The position numbers and the translations under genes were made by a program. Source: Paraburkholderia tropica (GTDB lineage: Bacteria > Pseudomonadota > Gammaproteobacteria > Burkholderiales > Burkholderiaceae). From it: a stretch of 64,000 bases of DNA. Of the stretch, positions 39,797 to 48,538 are shown in pieces. The first letter of the stretch is position 1, and each line of letters starts with the position of its first letter. The stretch lies in assembly GCF_914484835.1 (NCBI RefSeq), contig NZ_CAJZAR010000030.1, forward strand, positions 62,001 through 126,000, in the 5' to 3' direction. Under the pieces are notes generated by a model. That model was not told the DNA's origin, did not search any database, and saw nothing but the letters and a program-made list of their open reading frames with translations.

Positions 39797-41398
39797 ATGT
39801 CCCTTCCGGCCGCAACGAGCCTGCGGCGTACGCTGCTGCGGCGCCTCGCCGCCCCACTTTCGCTGCTCGCGTTGATGAGCGGCCTGATCGCCTATTGGCT
39901 GGCGTGGCAGTACACGCAGCACGTGGTCGACCGCTCGCTCGCCGACCTCGCCACGGCCATCTCCAAACAGATCCAGATCGCCGGCCCCGAAGCGCCCGTG
40001 ACGGTGCCGCCGCTCGCGCAGGCGATGTTCTCCGATCCGGTCGAGCATCTCGTCTACCGCATCAGCAACGGCGAAACCGAAATCGCCGGCGACCACGATC
40101 TGCCGCTGCAAGGCACGAACGTGCGTCGCATGCACTACGCCTACGTGTTCGAGACCCTGTATCACGGCGTGAGCGTGCGCGTGGCGCAGGTGCGTGTCGA
40201 GCAGCCCACCGGCAATCCGATCGTGGTCGAAGTCGGCCAGCCCGTGCATCATCGCTTCCGCATCGCCGCCGAGTTTCTCGTCGCGATCATGATGCCGCTG
40301 TTGCTGCTGCTGCTCGCGGGCTGGGTCATCGTGTGGCGCGTGGTGAATCAGCAGCTCAACCCGCTGACCGATCTCGCCGATTCGCTGAACCGCCAGACCC
40401 ACACTTCGCTCGAACCGGTCGACGAGACCTTCGTGCCCGTCGAGATCCGTCCGCTCACGGGCGCGCTGAACGCGCTGCTCGGCCGACTGAAGACCGCGCT
40501 CGAAGGCCAGCGCAAATTCATCGCCGACGCCGCGCATCAGTTGCGCACGCCGCTCACCGCCGTGAAGCTGCACGCCGAACAGGCCGTCAATGCGCGCGAG
40601 CCGCAAAAGGTCAACGACGCCGTGCGCGAACTGCGTGCCGCCGCCGACCGCGCGGTGCGCCTCTCGAATCAGCTGCTTTCGCTCGCACGCGCGGAGCCGG
40701 GTGAACAGGCCGCGCGTTTCGTCGATATCGACATGGCCGCGCTCGCGTTCGAAACGGGCGCCGAGTGGGTGCCGCGCGCGCTCGCGAGCCACGTCGATCT
40801 GGGCTTCCAGCGTCTCGACGATCCCGAGAACGGCACGCCGCTGATGGTGCGCGGCAATCCCGTGCTGCTGCACGAAGTGATCGCCAATCTGCTCGACAAC
40901 GCGCTCAAGTATCTGCCGCCCGCGCGCGCCGATGGCGGCCGCATCACGGTCACCGTGTCGCAGACGCTCGCCGAAGGTTTGCCGATGGCCGAAATCATCG
41001 TCGAGGACAATGGCCGCGGCGTGCCGCTCGCGCAGCAAGCCGATCTGTTCAAGCGCTTCTTCCGCGGCGACGGTCAGAGCGAGAGCGGCGTCGATAGCGG
41101 CGCGGGCCTCGGTCTCGCGATCGTCCACGACATCATGGCGCTGCATCGCGGCAGCGTGCATTACGAAGATGCACCCGAAGGCGGCGCGCGTTTCATCGTG
41201 CGCGTGCCGCTCGTGAACCGTCGCATCGCGATCGCGAGCGGCGATCACACGCAGCGTCCGGCCGCCGCGCAAACGCCGGAGCAAACGACACTGCAAACGC
41301 CGGAGCAAACTGCGCTGCCAACGAGCGCCCCCGCCGCGAGCGCGGACACTCCGGCGTCCACGAACAAACCCGCGCACGACGCGCCGATCGATCTCTAA
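39797..41398 (+). CDS. Sensor histidine kinase (TctE/QseC-like)
   Basis: Inner-membrane sensor kinase (533 aa). Membrane segments at about 18-38 and 158-180 flank a periplasmic domain of roughly 120 residues of the two-component sensor N-terminal type. A HAMP-like segment follows, then the dimerisation domain with phospho-acceptor His247 in DAAHQLRTPLT. The ATPase domain shows N box VIANLLDNALKYLP, G1 VEDNGRGVP and G2 GAGLGLAIV. The last 50 residues are a Thr/Pro/Gln-rich tail with two copies of a 24-bp repeat (41269-41316). The start ATG 39797 lacks a clear ribosome site. Confidence 0.92.
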   Translation: MSLPAATSLRRTLLRRLAAPLSLLALMSGLIAYWLAWQYTQHVVDRSLADLATAISKQIQIAGPEAPVTVPPLAQAMFSDPVEHLVYRISNGETEIAGDHDLPLQGTNVRRMHYAYVFETLYHGVSVRVAQVRVEQPTGNPIVVEVGQPVHHRFRIAAEFLVAIMMPLLLLLLAGWVIVWRVVNQQLNPLTDLADSLNRQTHTSLEPVDETFVPVEIRPLTGALNALLGRLKTALEGQRKFIADAAHQLRTPLTAVKLHAEQAVNAREPQKVNDAVRELRAAADRAVRLSNQLLSLARAEPGEQAARFVDIDMAALAFETGAEWVPRALASHVDLGFQRLDDPENGTPLMVRGNPVLLHEVIANLLDNALKYLPPARADGGRITVTVSQTLAEGLPMAEIIVEDNGRGVPLAQQADLFKRFFRGDGQSESGVDSGAGLGLAIVHDIMALHRGSVHYEDAPEGGARFIVRVPLVNRRIAIASGDHTQRPAAAQTPEQTTLQTPEQTALPTSAPAASADTPASTNKPAHDAPIDL

Positions 41399-41420
41399 GC
41401 CGTCCACGCGCATCGCAAAC

Positions 41421-41448
41421 AACAAGGGCCGCAAACGCGGCCCTTGTT
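41421..41448. terminator. Hairpin terminator between convergent genes
   Basis: AACAAGGGCCGC (41421-41432) and GCGGCCCTTGTT (41437-41448), a 12-bp perfect stem with loop AAAC. It sits between the kinase gene (plus) and the SET gene (minus) and probably ends both. The T-rich side on the plus strand is interrupted. Confidence 0.8.
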
Positions 41449-41514
41449 CATTTCAGTCGTCAGTCGTGAAGCGAACGCGCAGGAAGACATGTCCGACGCG
41501 TCGCGACTTCGCGA

Positions 41515-42006
41515 TCACTTCTTTTTCTTGCCCTTCGACTTCTTGCCGCCCTTCTCTTCCTCGGGCGGCGCGAGCATCGTGCCGCGGCACTTGCGCGCGC
41601 CGCAGCGGCATTCGTATTCGCGCTTGAGCTTCTTCGTCTGCTTCGCGTCGATCACGAGACCGTAGTCGTAGAACAGTTCTTCGCCGCCGTCGATTTCACG
41701 CAGCGCGTGAATGTAGACGTGGCCGTCGATTTCTTCGGCTTCACAGTTCGGCGCGCACGAATGATTGATCCAGCGCGCGCTGTTGCCCTTCACCTTGCCG
41801 TCGATCACGTCGCCGTCATCGAGTGCGAAATAGAAGGTGTGATTCGGTTCGTCGGGATTGTGCGGATGACGGCGCAGCGCCTCTTTCCACGAAATGCGCT
41901 CGCCCTTGTATTCGATCAGACGTTCGCCAGCCGCGATCGGACCAACCGCAAATACGCCCTTGCCGTGTACGCCCGACTGGCGCACGACGATCCTGCGTAC
42001 ACTCAT
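41515..42006 (-). CDS. SET-domain protein with post-SET cysteines
   Basis: 163-aa protein with a complete SET methyltransferase fold: GVHGKGVFA at the SAM-site entrance, RWINHSCAPNC forming the pseudoknot with the SAM-binding Asn-His pair, and GEELFYDYG. A post-SET zinc element (CRCGARKCRG) follows, then a Lys-rich tail (GGKKSKGKKKK). Family members methylate lysines in proteins; the bacterial substrate is not known, and histone-like or ribosomal proteins are possibilities. Start MSVRRIVVRQ follows AAGGA by 9 bases. It is transcribed alone. Confidence 0.9.
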   Translation of the reverse strand: MSVRRIVVRQSGVHGKGVFAVGPIAAGERLIEYKGERISWKEALRRHPHNPDEPNHTFYFALDDGDVIDGKVKGNSARWINHSCAPNCEAEEIDGHVYIHALREIDGGEELFYDYGLVIDAKQTKKLKREYECRCGARKCRGTMLAPPEEEKGGKKSKGKKKK

Positions 42007-42294
42007 TGAATGAATCCTTGTGAAGTACTGGGGAGACGTTTCCCGCTCGCGGCATTCGCTGCCCGGTGCGTGCGTCCTGCGTGAAAGCGCGCGTGCAATG
42101 CGAGGCGCTGCGTTACGTTGCCTTGCCCCGGCGATGCATTGCGTGCTTCCACGTGAATGCGGCGCCTTGTCGGCGCCGCGCTCGTGAACGCGCAGGCATC
42201 GGTCTCGAACCACGAGTCGAAGCGCGAAGCGCGTCACATCTGGAATCGTACACGTTCGCGGCGCCTTCGTTCAACCCGTACGCCGCATAGAGAC

Positions 42295-43407
42295 TCAACG
42301 TTGACCGAGCGTCGTCTCGCCGAACAGATGTTTCTGGTCGCGCGGCTGCGAGCGCCAGTACTGCGGCGGCGCGCTCACCGTCGCGCCGAGTTGCGCCGCC
42401 GCGTGCCACGGCCAGCGCGGATCGTAGAGCATCGCGCGCGCCATCGCGATCATGTCGGCTTCGCCATCTTCGACGATCTGGTTCGCCTGCAACGGGTCGG
42501 TGATGAGACCCACGGCCATCGTGTTGATGCCGGTCTCCTGCTTCACCTTGCGCGCGAACGGCACCTGATAACCGGGTTCGAGTGGAATCTTCTGCAGCGG
42601 CGAAACACCGCCCGTCGACACGTCGATCCAGTCGCAGCCGCGCGCCTTGAGCGCCTGCGCGAACACGACGGTCTCTTCCGGCGTCCAGCCGCCTTCGACC
42701 CAATCGGTCGCCGACACGCGCACGCCAACCGGCCGATCGTCGGGAAACACGGCGCGCACCGCGTCGAAAACTTCGAGCGGAAAACGCATGCGGTTTTCGA
42801 GCGAGCCGCCGTATTCGTCGGTGCGCTGATTCGCGATCGGCGAGAGGAACTGATGCAGCAGATAGCCGTGGGCCGCATGCACTTCGAGCGCGTCGATACC
42901 CAGACGCGCGGCGCGGCGCGCGGTCGCCACGAACGCTTCCTTCACGCGCATCAGGCCCGCGACGTCAAGCGCGAGCGGCGGCGTTTCGTCGGCCTTGTGC
43001 GGCAGCGCCGACGGCGCATGCGGCAGCCATCCACCATCGGCGACCGAGATCAGCTGGCCGCCGTCCCAGGGCACGTGGCTCGATGCCTTGCGGCCCGCGT
43101 GCGAGATCTGCATGGCGATGCGGATCGGCGAATGACGGCGGATCGCGGCGATCACCGGTTCGAGCGCGGCTTCGGTGGCGTCGTCCCAGAGACCGAGATC
43201 GGCGGGCGTGATGCGGCCGATCGGCTCGACGGCGGTGGCTTCGATGCACAACATGCCCGCGCCCGAGAGCGCGAGATGGCCGAGGTGGATCATGTGCCAG
43301 TCGGTTGCCTCGCCGCGTTCGGCGGAGTACTGACACATCGGCGACACGACGATGCGGTTCGCGAGCGTCACGCCACGCAGCGCGAACGGTGTAAAGAGCT
43401 TGCTCAT
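42295..43407 (-). CDS. NADH:flavin oxidoreductase of the YqjM class (old yellow enzyme)
   Basis: FMN-dependent TIM-barrel ene-reductase (370 aa). Cys25 in VSPMCQYSA is the redox-modulating cysteine of YqjM-type enzymes. The substrate-anchoring His region (QISHAGRKAS), the HGYLLHQFLSP helix and the NQRTDEYGGSLENRMRF signature are all present. These enzymes reduce activated C=C bonds and some nitro compounds using NAD(P)H; the physiological substrate is unknown. It is a monocistronic-looking gene, with a 195-bp gap after the amidotransferase gene upstream. Confidence 0.93.
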   Translation of the reverse strand: MSKLFTPFALRGVTLANRIVVSPMCQYSAERGEATDWHMIHLGHLALSGAGMLCIEATAVEPIGRITPADLGLWDDATEAALEPVIAAIRRHSPIRIAMQISHAGRKASSHVPWDGGQLISVADGGWLPHAPSALPHKADETPPLALDVAGLMRVKEAFVATARRAARLGIDALEVHAAHGYLLHQFLSPIANQRTDEYGGSLENRMRFPLEVFDAVRAVFPDDRPVGVRVSATDWVEGGWTPEETVVFAQALKARGCDWIDVSTGGVSPLQKIPLEPGYQVPFARKVKQETGINTMAVGLITDPLQANQIVEDGEADMIAMARAMLYDPRWPWHAAAQLGATVSAPPQYWRSQPRDQKHLFGETTLGQR

Positions 43408-43602
43408 GGGGATGGCGCGGGGGGATCGCGCGGATGAAGATGAGAAGCGTCCGAGAATAGCACGCGGCTTTTTTCGGTGCTGGCGACGGCGGAACGCGCG
43501 CTTAAGCCATCCCGCGCGCGGCGGCTTGCGCGAATACGCGCGGGGTTCGATGCAGGAATCGAGGGAATGCGCGAGGGAATGCGCGCAGGATTGCGCGCGG
43601 GT

Positions 43603-44331
43603 TTAAGGCTGCTTCGCGGCGGCGAGCTTGTCGACGGCGTCGAGCCACTCGTGCAGCATGCGGCTCGCTTGCGCTTCGAGTCGCGGCGCGTGCTGCGCCG
43701 TCTGCGCGCGCAGCGCATTGACGTCGACGCCCGCCGATGCGATTTCGGCGGCATGGCCGATCAGCCAGGGCTCGAACCGGTCGGCGCGCACTTCGGGATG
43801 GCATTGCAGGCCGAGCACATGCTCGCCCCACGCGAACGCCTGGTTCTCGCACAGCGGCGTGGACGCGAGACGCGTCGCGCCTTGCGGCAGGTCGAAAGTG
43901 TCGCCGTGCCAGTGCAGCATCGAGGTTGCGCCACCATCGAGATGACGCAGCGGCGAAGCGCGGCCGGCGTCGGTGAGCGTGAGCGGCGTCCAGCCGATTT
44001 CCTGCTGACCCGAAGCGTAGACGCGCGCGCCGAGCACGCGCGCGATCAGCTGCGCGCCGAGGCAGATGCCGAGCGTCGGCAAACCGGCGGCGATGCGCTT
44101 TTCGATCAGCGCGGCAAGGGGAGTAAGCGTGGGATAGCGTGCGTCGTCGCACGCATTGATCGGACCGCCGAGTATCACCATCAGCGACGGCGAAACGGGA
44201 TTGAGCGCGGCCACGCGCGCGAAGCCGACATCGACGTAGCGCACGGGACGCCCGCGGTCGCCGAATACGCGCTCGAAGCTGCCGAGGTCTTCGAAATAGA
44301 CGTGACGTACGGCCAAAACCTCGCGATTCAT
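43603..44331 (-). CDS. Class I glutamine amidotransferase-like protein
   Basis: Stand-alone GATase1 domain (242 aa), similar to GMP synthase amidotransferase-like proteins. The nucleophile is Cys90 in LGICLGAQLI and the His/Glu pair is in LQCHPEVRAD, so the catalytic triad is intact. It may release ammonia from glutamine or hydrolyse gamma-glutamyl compounds; no synthase partner is adjacent, so the role is unassigned. The ATG 44331 (MNREVLAVRH) is preferred over an upstream TTG. Confidence 0.88.
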   Translation of the reverse strand: MNREVLAVRHVYFEDLGSFERVFGDRGRPVRYVDVGFARVAALNPVSPSLMVILGGPINACDDARYPTLTPLAALIEKRIAAGLPTLGICLGAQLIARVLGARVYASGQQEIGWTPLTLTDAGRASPLRHLDGGATSMLHWHGDTFDLPQGATRLASTPLCENQAFAWGEHVLGLQCHPEVRADRFEPWLIGHAAEIASAGVDVNALRAQTAQHAPRLEAQASRMLHEWLDAVDKLAAAKQP

Positions 44332-44616
44332 CGACAAATCCCTGGGTCAGCTACACAATCCGGCGCGCGGCGCACCACGTTGCCGTGGCGCGACTGCCGG
44401 GGACACACAGACGCCACGCCCTGGCGCATGAGCGCAGCAGCGCGCAAGTGCACAAACGCGGCGTAACAAGGTCAACGGGGACAGGCAGAAAACGCGCAAG
44501 GCCGAAGCCAGGCGCCGATCGCGGACGCGCCAGGCGGCCGCCGCGCGATCGAGGCGGCCGGCACGGTCGAATCCGCGCCCGCCACGGGCCGCCCTCGCTC
44601 GGGCGGCCATCCGGCA

Positions 44617-45255
44617 TCAAGCCGCGAAGATCTTCCAGTTTTTCTTCTGGGTCGTCGCGTCGGCCTGTTCGTACACCGAGCAATCGAGACGCAGATCGGT
44701 GTCCGCCATGTCGATGTTCAGTGCCGTGCAGTGATGCGGCGTCTTCTTCGGGTTCTTGCTCGGCTCGAAGTGCGAGCAGGAGAGGCACATGCGGTGCTGC
44801 GGCATCGTGTCCTGGGCTTCGAGCACGTAGACCGTCTTCAGCAGCGTGCGGTAGAGCGCCGACTGCTCTTCGGCCTTCAGGCCGCCGACCGCCTTCGAGA
44901 GGAAGTCCGGCCATTGCGCGGCCTTCTTCGCGGCCGTGCGGCCACGCGAGGTCAAGCGCACCGCGAGTGCTCGGCCGTCGTCGAGCGCGCGGCGCTTTTC
45001 GACGAGACCCTTGGTTTCGAGCGTGCTCACCGCATCGCTGGTGGTCGCGGCGGTCAGTGCCGTCTCGCGTGCGATCTCGCCGAGGCGCATCGGCCCCTTA
45101 CGCTGCATCAGCAGCACGAGAATTTCGCCCTGGGTCGGCGTGAGTCCTGCGCCTTCGGCCCAGTCCCACGCCTGGCTCCGCATTGCCGTGCTAAGTCGCA
45201 GCAGGCTATGGGCCACCCGCCCGGCTGCCTGCTCTCCGTATACGCCTTCGCTCAT
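44617..45255 (-). CDS. MarR-like regulator with C-terminal cysteine cluster
   Basis: 212-aa protein. Residues 15-145 are a MarR-type winged helix (LTPTQGEILVLLMQRKGPMRLGEIARETALT, cited only as the domain core at 38-70; wing with LDDGRALAVRLTSRG). Residues 150-212 add Cys157, Cys160, Cys176 and Cys192 (CLSC, HHC, LDC), spaced CxxC-x15-C-x15-C. This could bind zinc or an iron-sulphur cluster and act as a redox or metal switch; ordinary MarR proteins end near residue 150. Start MSEGVYGEQ chosen over a 43-residue upstream extension. No neighbouring target gene is obvious. Confidence 0.85.
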   Translation of the reverse strand: MSEGVYGEQAAGRVAHSLLRLSTAMRSQAWDWAEGAGLTPTQGEILVLLMQRKGPMRLGEIARETALTAATTSDAVSTLETKGLVEKRRALDDGRALAVRLTSRGRTAAKKAAQWPDFLSKAVGGLKAEEQSALYRTLLKTVYVLEAQDTMPQHRMCLSCSHFEPSKNPKKTPHHCTALNIDMADTDLRLDCSVYEQADATTQKKNWKIFAA

Positions 45256-45519
45256 AGTCTTTCGCTGGTTATAGGCAGCTTGCGCTGCATCGTCAGCCGT
45301 CGATCGTGCCGACGGCCTTGTGGGAACTTTGCGTTCGATCCCGAGGAATCGAGCGCACCATCTCAAAAATTTCCTGCTTCGCATGCGCCGGAATCACACC
45401 GCGCCACATCGCACACAGTCATTCTTTCTTACCGATCGCTCTCCCAGGCATCCTTCGTATCCCCGGTCCTGCGCGGCAAACCGACATTCTATGCGAGAGT
45501 GGCGAATCGCACAGCTAAC

Positions 45520-45744
45520 TTATCCAACGCGAATTGTGGATAACCCGTTGGTAACTGCGCCAATACTATGTGAGTGGATTCTTGATAACGCGCAATACCT
45601 CTGAAATGAAGGCTTCGTTAGCCAGAATTTCGAGGCGGTAAGGAACCGTCATTCGCCTGACCACCCCCGGTTTTCCCTGACTTTTCCCCGAGTTTTCCAT
45701 CGTGCAGGCCGTTGAGTTTTCAGGCATTTTCCACGTTACCCACA
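45520..45744. other. DnaA-box cluster A
   Basis: A perfect box TGTGGATAA at 45535-45543, a partial TTATCCAAC at 45520-45528, TTTTCCACG at 45727-45735 and TTACCCACA at 45736-45744 (the last two one mismatch each from TTATCCACA or the TTWTNCACA consensus). It could be a DnaA-binding or titration region. Confidence 0.4.
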
Positions 45745-45983
45745 GGCTTCGCCCGCGCACGTCAACTACTATCGGCCATTCAGCGGCAAAGATCAAAAAA
45801 AAGTAAGAACCCCCTGGTATCTTGCAACGGCCAAAAAAATTTTTTACGACGTCTAACGCAATGCCGATCGGTATGCGAAAAGGCATGTAAAGCCGCATGT
45901 GAAGCGGCATGTGACGCGGTATGCGAAGCGCCCTCCGAGGGCATGCGAATACCCGAATCGCGCCACGTCCGGCCGGAAAGCAC

Positions 45984-46013
45984 GAGGGCAGCCCGTGGGC
46001 TGCCCTCTTTTTT
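45984..46013 (+). terminator. Intrinsic terminator, plus orientation, no gene in front
   Basis: GAGGGCAGCCC (45984-45994) pairs with GGGCTGCCCTC (45997-46007), followed by TTTTTT. The T-run is on the plus strand although no plus-strand gene lies upstream. In the other direction it follows the gshA-like gene (stop 46057) but the T-tract there is poor. Confidence 0.75.
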
Positions 46014-46056
46014 ACGCGATTACGCGACTGGTGGCGCTGGCGTCAGCGCCCCGGCA

Positions 46057-47172
46057 TCAAGCGCGCCAGCGCAGACACTGCTGCCGCACGGCCTCGTGCA
46101 AGGACTTTTCGTCGGCGACCACGCTGCGCAGCCAGGTCGCGTCGTTGCTCTGCGCCCGCGCGATGGTGCCGATCTCGGTCAGCGCGCGCATCGAGCCGAG
46201 CGCCTCGCCGTGCGGCGCGATGGTCTCCAGCGTCGCGAGGATGTCCTCGGAGATGGTGCGGCGCTCGCCCGTCTGCGGATCGACGCAGGTGCCGCCCAGC
46301 CCGAACCGGCACGCCTGGAAGCGGTTGAACGTGTAGACGAGGTAATCGTCCTCGAGCGGCTGGATCGGCCGGTCGGTCAGCAGATGGCGCGCGAGCGTCT
46401 GGATGTAGCAGGCAATCGCCGCCGCGCGCTCGACCGACAGCGGCGTATCCATCACGCGGACCTCGATCGTGCCGAAACCGGGCTTCGGGCGAATGTCCCA
46501 GTAGAAGTCTTTCATGCTGTTGACGACGCCCGTGTGGACCATCTTCGAGAAGTACTCCTTGAACTCCTCCCAGCTCAGCACGAACGGCGCGCGGCCCGAC
46601 AGCGGAAACGCGAACACGGAATTCAGGCGTGCCGAGTGAAATCCGGTATCGACGCCCTGCACATACGGCGACGAGGCCGACAACGCGATGAAATGCGGGA
46701 TATAGCGCGACAGCGAATGCAGCAGGAATAGCGCGCTGTCCGCGTCGGGGCAGCCGATGTGCACGTGCTGGCCGAACACCGTGAACTGCTTCGCGAGATA
46801 TCCGTAGAGCTCCGAAAGGTATTGAAAGCGCGGCGTATCGACGATGCGGCGGTCGCTCCATTGCTGGAACGCGTGCGTGCCACCGCCGCACAGGCCGACG
46901 TTCAGCCGGTCGGCGGCCGTGACCAGCACGTCGCGGATGCGGCGCAGGTCGGCGACCGCCTGCTCGTGCGTCGTGCAGATGCCGGTCGACAGCTCGATCA
47001 TGCTTTCGGTGATTTCGGGCGTGATATTGCCCGGAATCTCCTGATCCTTGATGAGGCGCATGAGGTCGCTGCCCGCTTTGGTCAGATCGTAATCATGCGT
47101 GTTGACGATCTGCATTTCGAGCTCGACGCCGAAGGTGAACGGCTTCGAATCGACAAAAGTTTCCAGTGACAT
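46057..47172 (-). CDS. gshA: YbdK-type glutamate-cysteine ligase (carboxylate-amine ligase)
   Basis: GCS2-family enzyme (371 aa) that joins glutamate and cysteine with ATP, the first step of glutathione synthesis, or has weak activity of this kind as in E. coli YbdK. Motifs: [11 protein letters not shown] at the N-terminus, [24 protein letters not shown] (here cited as residues about 134-157) with metal and ATP ligands, and [19 protein letters not shown]. The start [10 protein letters not shown] follows GAGGACGTC. It is a plausible true GshA because beta-proteobacteria often use this class. It lies 160 bp downstream of a Kef-type antiporter gene. Confidence 0.85.
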   Translation of the reverse strand: MSLETFVDSKPFTFGVELEMQIVNTHDYDLTKAGSDLMRLIKDQEIPGNITPEITESMIELSTGICTTHEQAVADLRRIRDVLVTAADRLNVGLCGGGTHAFQQWSDRRIVDTPRFQYLSELYGYLAKQFTVFGQHVHIGCPDADSALFLLHSLSRYIPHFIALSASSPYVQGVDTGFHSARLNSVFAFPLSGRAPFVLSWEEFKEYFSKMVHTGVVNSMKDFYWDIRPKPGFGTIEVRVMDTPLSVERAAAIACYIQTLARHLLTDRPIQPLEDDYLVYTFNRFQACRFGLGGTCVDPQTGERRTISEDILATLETIAPHGEALGSMRALTEIGTIARAQSNDATWLRSVVADEKSLHEAVRQQCLRWRA

Positions 47173-47332
47173 GACGTCCTCTCTTTCAGCCACGCCACGC
47201 GTCTCGCCTCTCGTTCGACGAATCATTAGCGAATCGTTGAACGAATCGTCCGGCGAGGCGCGCGCGGCGGCGGGCAGTGTTACGGTGCGGCGGCCGGTCC
47301 GCGCCTCGGGCGAGGCGGCGGCGGCGCCGGGG

Positions 47333-48538
47333 TCATTGTTCGCCGCGTTCGCCGACGAGCGCGAGCGCGCGGTAGACGAGCCACGGCCCGACCAGCTGCA
47401 ACGCGACGATCGCGCACATCATGATCGCGCGCAGGCGCGGATCGAACGACGGATACAGATCGTAGGTGTCCTCGACAAGCAGCAGCGCGAGCGCCGACAT
47501 GGGCGTGAGCGCCACGCCGAGCGCCACGCCCTGCTTCCATTCGAGCCCGCTCGGCCGCGCAAAGATCAGCACACCGATCATTTTGCCGACGAAACGCGCG
47601 ACGATCAGACCCGCCGCGGCCGCGCCGCCCACGAGAACGTCGTGCCATTCGAAGGTGGTCATCGTCAGCACGAACAGGATCACGGTGAGCAGCCAGCCGG
47701 CCGTGCCGAAATGCTGCGGCCACAGTTGCGGGCGCAGTTCGAGATTCTTCACGATGATGCCGGCGGCCAGCAGGCTCAGGATCGTCGACAGCTTGAGCAG
47801 GTGCGCGACCGCGATCGCGAGCAGCACGAGGCCGAACAGCGCGACGAACGAATGCTCGTCCTGCGGGCTCAGGCGCCGGTAGAACAAGGTGCAGGCGCGC
47901 GCGAGCACGTACGCGACCACGATCGAGCCGATCAGCAGATAGAGCGGCTGGATGATCGTGGCGAACACGTTGCCGTAGATTTCCTGATGCAGCCAGCTCG
48001 ACGCGAGCTTCTCGATCACCACGGCGTACATGCTGTTGAGCGCCGTGAGCGTGAGCAGGCGCTGCGTGACCTGGCCTTCGGCGCGCAGTTCGGTTTTCAG
48101 CTGGATCACCATCGCGGGCGACGTCGCCATGGCGATCGACGCCACCACGATCGCGACCATCGCGGGCACCGAAAGGAACAGCAGCACGACGAGCACGAGC
48201 ACGAACGTGAGCGACGCTTCGGCGAGACTCGACAGAATGATCCAGGGATTACGGCGGATCCAGCGCAGGTCGAGGCGGCTGCCGAGTTCGAACAGCAGCA
48301 GGCCGAGCGCGACGTCGAGCAGCGGCCGCGCGGCCATGGCGGTATCGACGTCGATCACGCCGAAACCCGCCGCGCCCGCGATCAGGCCAATGACCGCATA
48401 GCCCGAAATGCGCGGCAGCCGCCAGGCGCGGTAGCAGAGTTCGCCGCACAAACCAGCGGCCAGCAGCGCGAGACCTGCCCAGAAAATGCCGTCTGGCTGC
48501 AAGGGCCAGTCGGGAAAGAACGAAAACGCCGACTTCAT
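47333..48538 (-). CDS. Cation:proton antiporter, CPA2/Kef membrane domain
   Basis: 401-aa membrane protein with about 12-13 hydrophobic segments of the Na/H exchanger type. The segment [17 protein letters not shown] and the [24 protein letters not shown] stretch (residues about 135-157) are typical of CPA2 proteins. There is no C-terminal TrkA-N/RCK domain, so gating must differ from KefB/KefC. Start [11 protein letters not shown] has AAGGAG 11 bases upstream. Located just before the glutathione-type ligase gene, it may be a potassium efflux system linked to thiol stress; this is inference. Confidence 0.85.
   Translation of the reverse strand: MKSAFSFFPDWPLQPDGIFWAGLALLAAGLCGELCYRAWRLPRISGYAVIGLIAGAAGFGVIDVDTAMAARPLLDVALGLLLFELGSRLDLRWIRRNPWIILSSLAEASLTFVLVLVVLLFLSVPAMVAIVVASIAMATSPAMVIQLKTELRAEGQVTQRLLTLTALNSMYAVVIEKLASSWLHQEIYGNVFATIIQPLYLLIGSIVVAYVLARACTLFYRRLSPQDEHSFVALFGLVLLAIAVAHLLKLSTILSLLAAGIIVKNLELRPQLWPQHFGTAGWLLTVILFVLTMTTFEWHDVLVGGAAAAGLIVARFVGKMIGVLIFARPSGLEWKQGVALGVALTPMSALALLLVEDTYDLYPSFDPRLRAIMMCAIVALQLVGPWLVYRALALVGERGEQ

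Larger units (their letters stand above)
45256..46056. other. 800-bp non-coding region
   Basis: No convincing gene. It contains the promoter side of the MarR-like gene, a group of DnaA-box matches (45520-45744), a T-rich stretch with recurring TTTTCC (about 45660-45735), A/T homopolymer runs at 45788-45850, degenerate GCATGTGAAGCG-like short repeats (45883-45935) and a terminator in plus orientation at 45984. A reading frame at 45566-45910 (minus) was considered and rejected. Confidence 0.6.

Noticed and set aside
43520..43602. Short GGAATGCGCG-like repeats downstream of the amidotransferase gene
   Set aside because: Imperfect, low-complexity and GC-rich; no hairpin with a T-tract and no conserved spacing.
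45566..45910. 114-codon minus-strand frame in the gap before the gshA-like gene
   Set aside because: No ribosome site, crosses A/T homopolymer runs and DnaA-box sequence, and shows no recognisable family; low-GC DNA explains its composition.
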